DNA of 8,485 bases from Pseudomonadota bacterium (GTDB lineage Bacteria; Pseudomonadota; Alphaproteobacteria; Rhizobiales; Rhizobiaceae). Shown in pieces: positions 7,097 to 8,485 of this stretch. Position numbers and translations under genes: made by a program. Location of the stretch: NCBI GenBank assembly GCA_023387715.1, contig JAEWHQ010000370.1, forward strand, positions 1-8,485, given 5' to 3'. A model generated the notes under the pieces. That model did not search any database, was not told where the DNA came from, and saw nothing but the letters and a program-made list of their open reading frames with translations. Position 1 is the first letter of the stretch, and the number at the start of each line of letters is the position of its first letter.

Positions 7097-7125
7097 GACA
7101 TGCCGCAAACCACTTGCGACATGTC
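7097..7125 (-). promoter_or_regulatory. 12-bp inverted repeat in the dctM to ThDP-enzyme gap (hairpin or operator)
   Basis: GACATGCCGCAA and TTGCGACATGTC face each other across a 5-base spacer. On the transcribed strand all 12 positions pair, with one G-U wobble. No U-run follows, so it is not an ordinary intrinsic terminator. It could be an RNA hairpin that separates transporter and enzyme messages, or a DNA-level operator: one arm contains the perfect palindrome GACATGTC. It sits in the largest gap of the operon, 45 to 73 bases upstream of the ThDP enzyme start. Structure is seen; function is inferred. Confidence 0.55.
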
Positions 7126-7146
7126 CGGTTGAGAAATGCGATCCGC

Positions 7147-8409
7147 TTACGGGACAAACATGAACACGAGTTGCGGAACAAAGGTTGTAATAAGCAACGG
7201 GATCAGCATCAGCAGCACAAAAGGCCACACCCCGCGCACAATGGTGGTAAAGCTTTCTTTGAAGACACTCATCGCCACGAATAGATTGATACCGACAGGC
7301 GGGGTGATGTAACCAATCTCAAGATTGACTGTGGTGATCACACCCACATGTACCGGATCAAAACCATGTGCCTGCATCAATGGAAGCAGCAATGGCGAGA
7401 GGATCAGAATGGCTGAACCCACATCCATGAAGCAACCGGCAATCAGCAAGATGACGTTCATTGTCAGACCAGCCGTCACCGGATTGGTGATCCACTGGCT
7501 GAGCCATTCGACCAGCATTTTCGGAATGCCTTCATAGTCGAGAATGGTGTTGAAACTACCTGCAATCGCGAGAAGTGGCAGTAAGGTTCCGAACAAGCGC
7601 ACGGACTCACCCAACATGGCGGAAAAGTCTTTCATGGTCAGATCGCGATAGATCAGACCTTCAACCGCCAAGGCATAAACAAGCGATACAACAGCCGCTT
7701 CCGTTGCGGTGAAATAGCCGGTGTAAATACCGCCAAGAAGCAACACAGGCAGAAACATTGCTGGCCCGCCGCGTCGCATAGCAGTCAGCAAACGACGGAG
7801 AGAGAATTGACCGCGTGCTCTGATCGGCGCAACAATCACACAATAAACCACGAAGAAAACCGTCATCAACAGGCCGGGCCCGATGCCGCCCATGAACAAT
7901 TTTACAATCGAAGTATCAGTGATAATGCCGTATAGCATCATCGGAATAGATGGCGGAATGAGAATGCCAAGTGTACCGCCTGAACACAAAAGTCCCAAAG
8001 CCAAATGCTTGGAATAACCTTCACGCAGCAATGCCGGATACATGATCGAGCCGATAGCTGCCAGTGTCACAATGGACGAGCCGGAAATAGCTGCAAAAAC
8101 CGCACAAGCCAGAATGGTTGCAACTGCCAGACCACCACGAATATTGGCGGTCAGCTCAATCATAATATCGATGAGGCGCTGCGCAATCACACCGCGGCTC
8201 ATAATATTACCAGCTAGAATAAACATCGGAATTGGCAACAGCACGTCACGATCGACCGTGAACCATAAATCCTGAATGAAGAATTCGACAGATGAATTGC
8301 GCGCCACAAACTGATGGACACACATCACTGCAAAGGCCAGCACCAGCACCATTGGCTGACGCAACACTACGAGTAAGAGACTGCTCGCTGTAATCAGAAA
8401 ACCGGTCAT
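7147..8409 (-). CDS. dctM: TRAP transporter large permease (DctM family)
   Basis: This 420-residue inner-membrane protein is the ion-coupled transport subunit of a TRAP system. It is hydrophobic throughout, with about a dozen membrane segments. Family signatures are clear: PIPMFILAGNIM (59-70), FAAISGSSIVTLAAIGSIM (105-123), GGTLGILIPPSIPMMLYG (144-161), TATEAAVVSLVYAL (234-247), DVGSAILILSPLLLP (329-343), and EIGYITPPVGINLF (364-377). The length is normal for a separate, unfused DctM. The ATG has an excellent GGAGG six bases upstream and overlaps the dctQ stop as ATGA, which indicates translational coupling. It works with the small subunit encoded just upstream and with the periplasmic receptor encoded at 3989-2985. 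The cargo cannot be read from the sequence, but TRAP substrates are usually carboxylates or sulfonates, in line with the catabolic genes that follow. Confidence 0.97.
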   Translation of the reverse strand: MTGFLITASSLLLVVLRQPMVLVLAFAVMCVHQFVARNSSVEFFIQDLWFTVDRDVLLPIPMFILAGNIMSRGVIAQRLIDIMIELTANIRGGLAVATILACAVFAAISGSSIVTLAAIGSIMYPALLREGYSKHLALGLLCSGGTLGILIPPSIPMMLYGIITDTSIVKLFMGGIGPGLLMTVFFVVYCVIVAPIRARGQFSLRRLLTAMRRGGPAMFLPVLLLGGIYTGYFTATEAAVVSLVYALAVEGLIYRDLTMKDFSAMLGESVRLFGTLLPLLAIAGSFNTILDYEGIPKMLVEWLSQWITNPVTAGLTMNVILLIAGCFMDVGSAILILSPLLLPLMQAHGFDPVHVGVITTVNLEIGYITPPVGINLFVAMSVFKESFTTIVRGVWPFVLLMLIPLLITTFVPQLVFMFVP

Positions 8410-8485
8410 ATGTCACCTCCGCTTGTCACGGGACGCAGAGCCGGTGCCACTACGAACATCAAAAATTTGATCGCTGCAAAACCAA
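8406..8485 (-). CDS. dctQ: TRAP transporter small permease (DctQ family), C-terminal fragment
   Basis: Only the last 25 codons lie in the window; the 5' part is cut by the right edge. They encode a hydrophobic segment followed by a short polar tail, GFAAIKFLMF then VVAPALRPVTSGGDI. The TGA stop overlaps the dctM start codon (ATGA), the usual arrangement of dctQ and dctM. The identification rests mainly on that position and on the hydrophobic end. Another frame is also open here but gives a hydrophilic peptide and no overlap with dctM. Confidence 0.75.
   Translation of the reverse strand, partial: GFAAIKFLMFVVAPALRPVTSGGDI

Overview
The window carries eight genes, all on the minus strand and closely spaced, so it reads as one catabolic operon (or the main part of one) transcribed from the right edge towards the left. 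No rRNA, tRNA, CRISPR array, transposase or prophage signal was seen. Protein families (TRAP transporter, PRK08162-type acyl-CoA synthetase, KGPEETP-type aldehyde dehydrogenase) and a G+C near 50 % judged by eye suggest a proteobacterium, most likely an alphaproteobacterium of the Hyphomicrobiales/Brucellaceae kind. That placement is inference; no marker gene is present.

Layout in transcription order: the last 25 codons of a TRAP small permease (dctQ, 8485-8406); TRAP large permease dctM (8409-7147), whose ATG overlaps the dctQ stop as ATGA; a 94-nt gap with a 12-bp inverted repeat; a ThDP-dependent decarboxylase/lyase of the benzoylformate decarboxylase/acetolactate synthase superfamily (7052-5496); an NAD(P)-dependent aldehyde dehydrogenase (5454-4018); the TRAP periplasmic binding protein dctP (3989-2985); a long hairpin directly after the dctP stop; a small AhpD/carboxymuconolactone-decarboxylase-like peroxidase-related protein (2902-2324); an AcuI/YhdH-type NADPH acryloyl-CoA reductase (2293-1298); and an acyl-CoA ligase (1231 to beyond the left edge). 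No stretch over 300 nt lacks a gene.

A coherent reading is that the TRAP system imports an organic acid, the ThDP enzyme decarboxylates a 2-oxo acid to an aldehyde, the aldehyde dehydrogenase oxidises this to a carboxylic acid, the ligase makes the CoA thioester, and the AcuI-like enzyme reduces a 2,3-unsaturated (acryloyl-type) CoA ester. The substrate cannot be read from the sequence. The transporter genes are split: dctP lies two enzyme genes downstream of dctQM. The families are all known. What deserves a second look is their combination, the non-standard active site of the ThDP enzyme, and two well-formed intercistronic hairpins. I did not find clear evidence of a wholly new kind of system.
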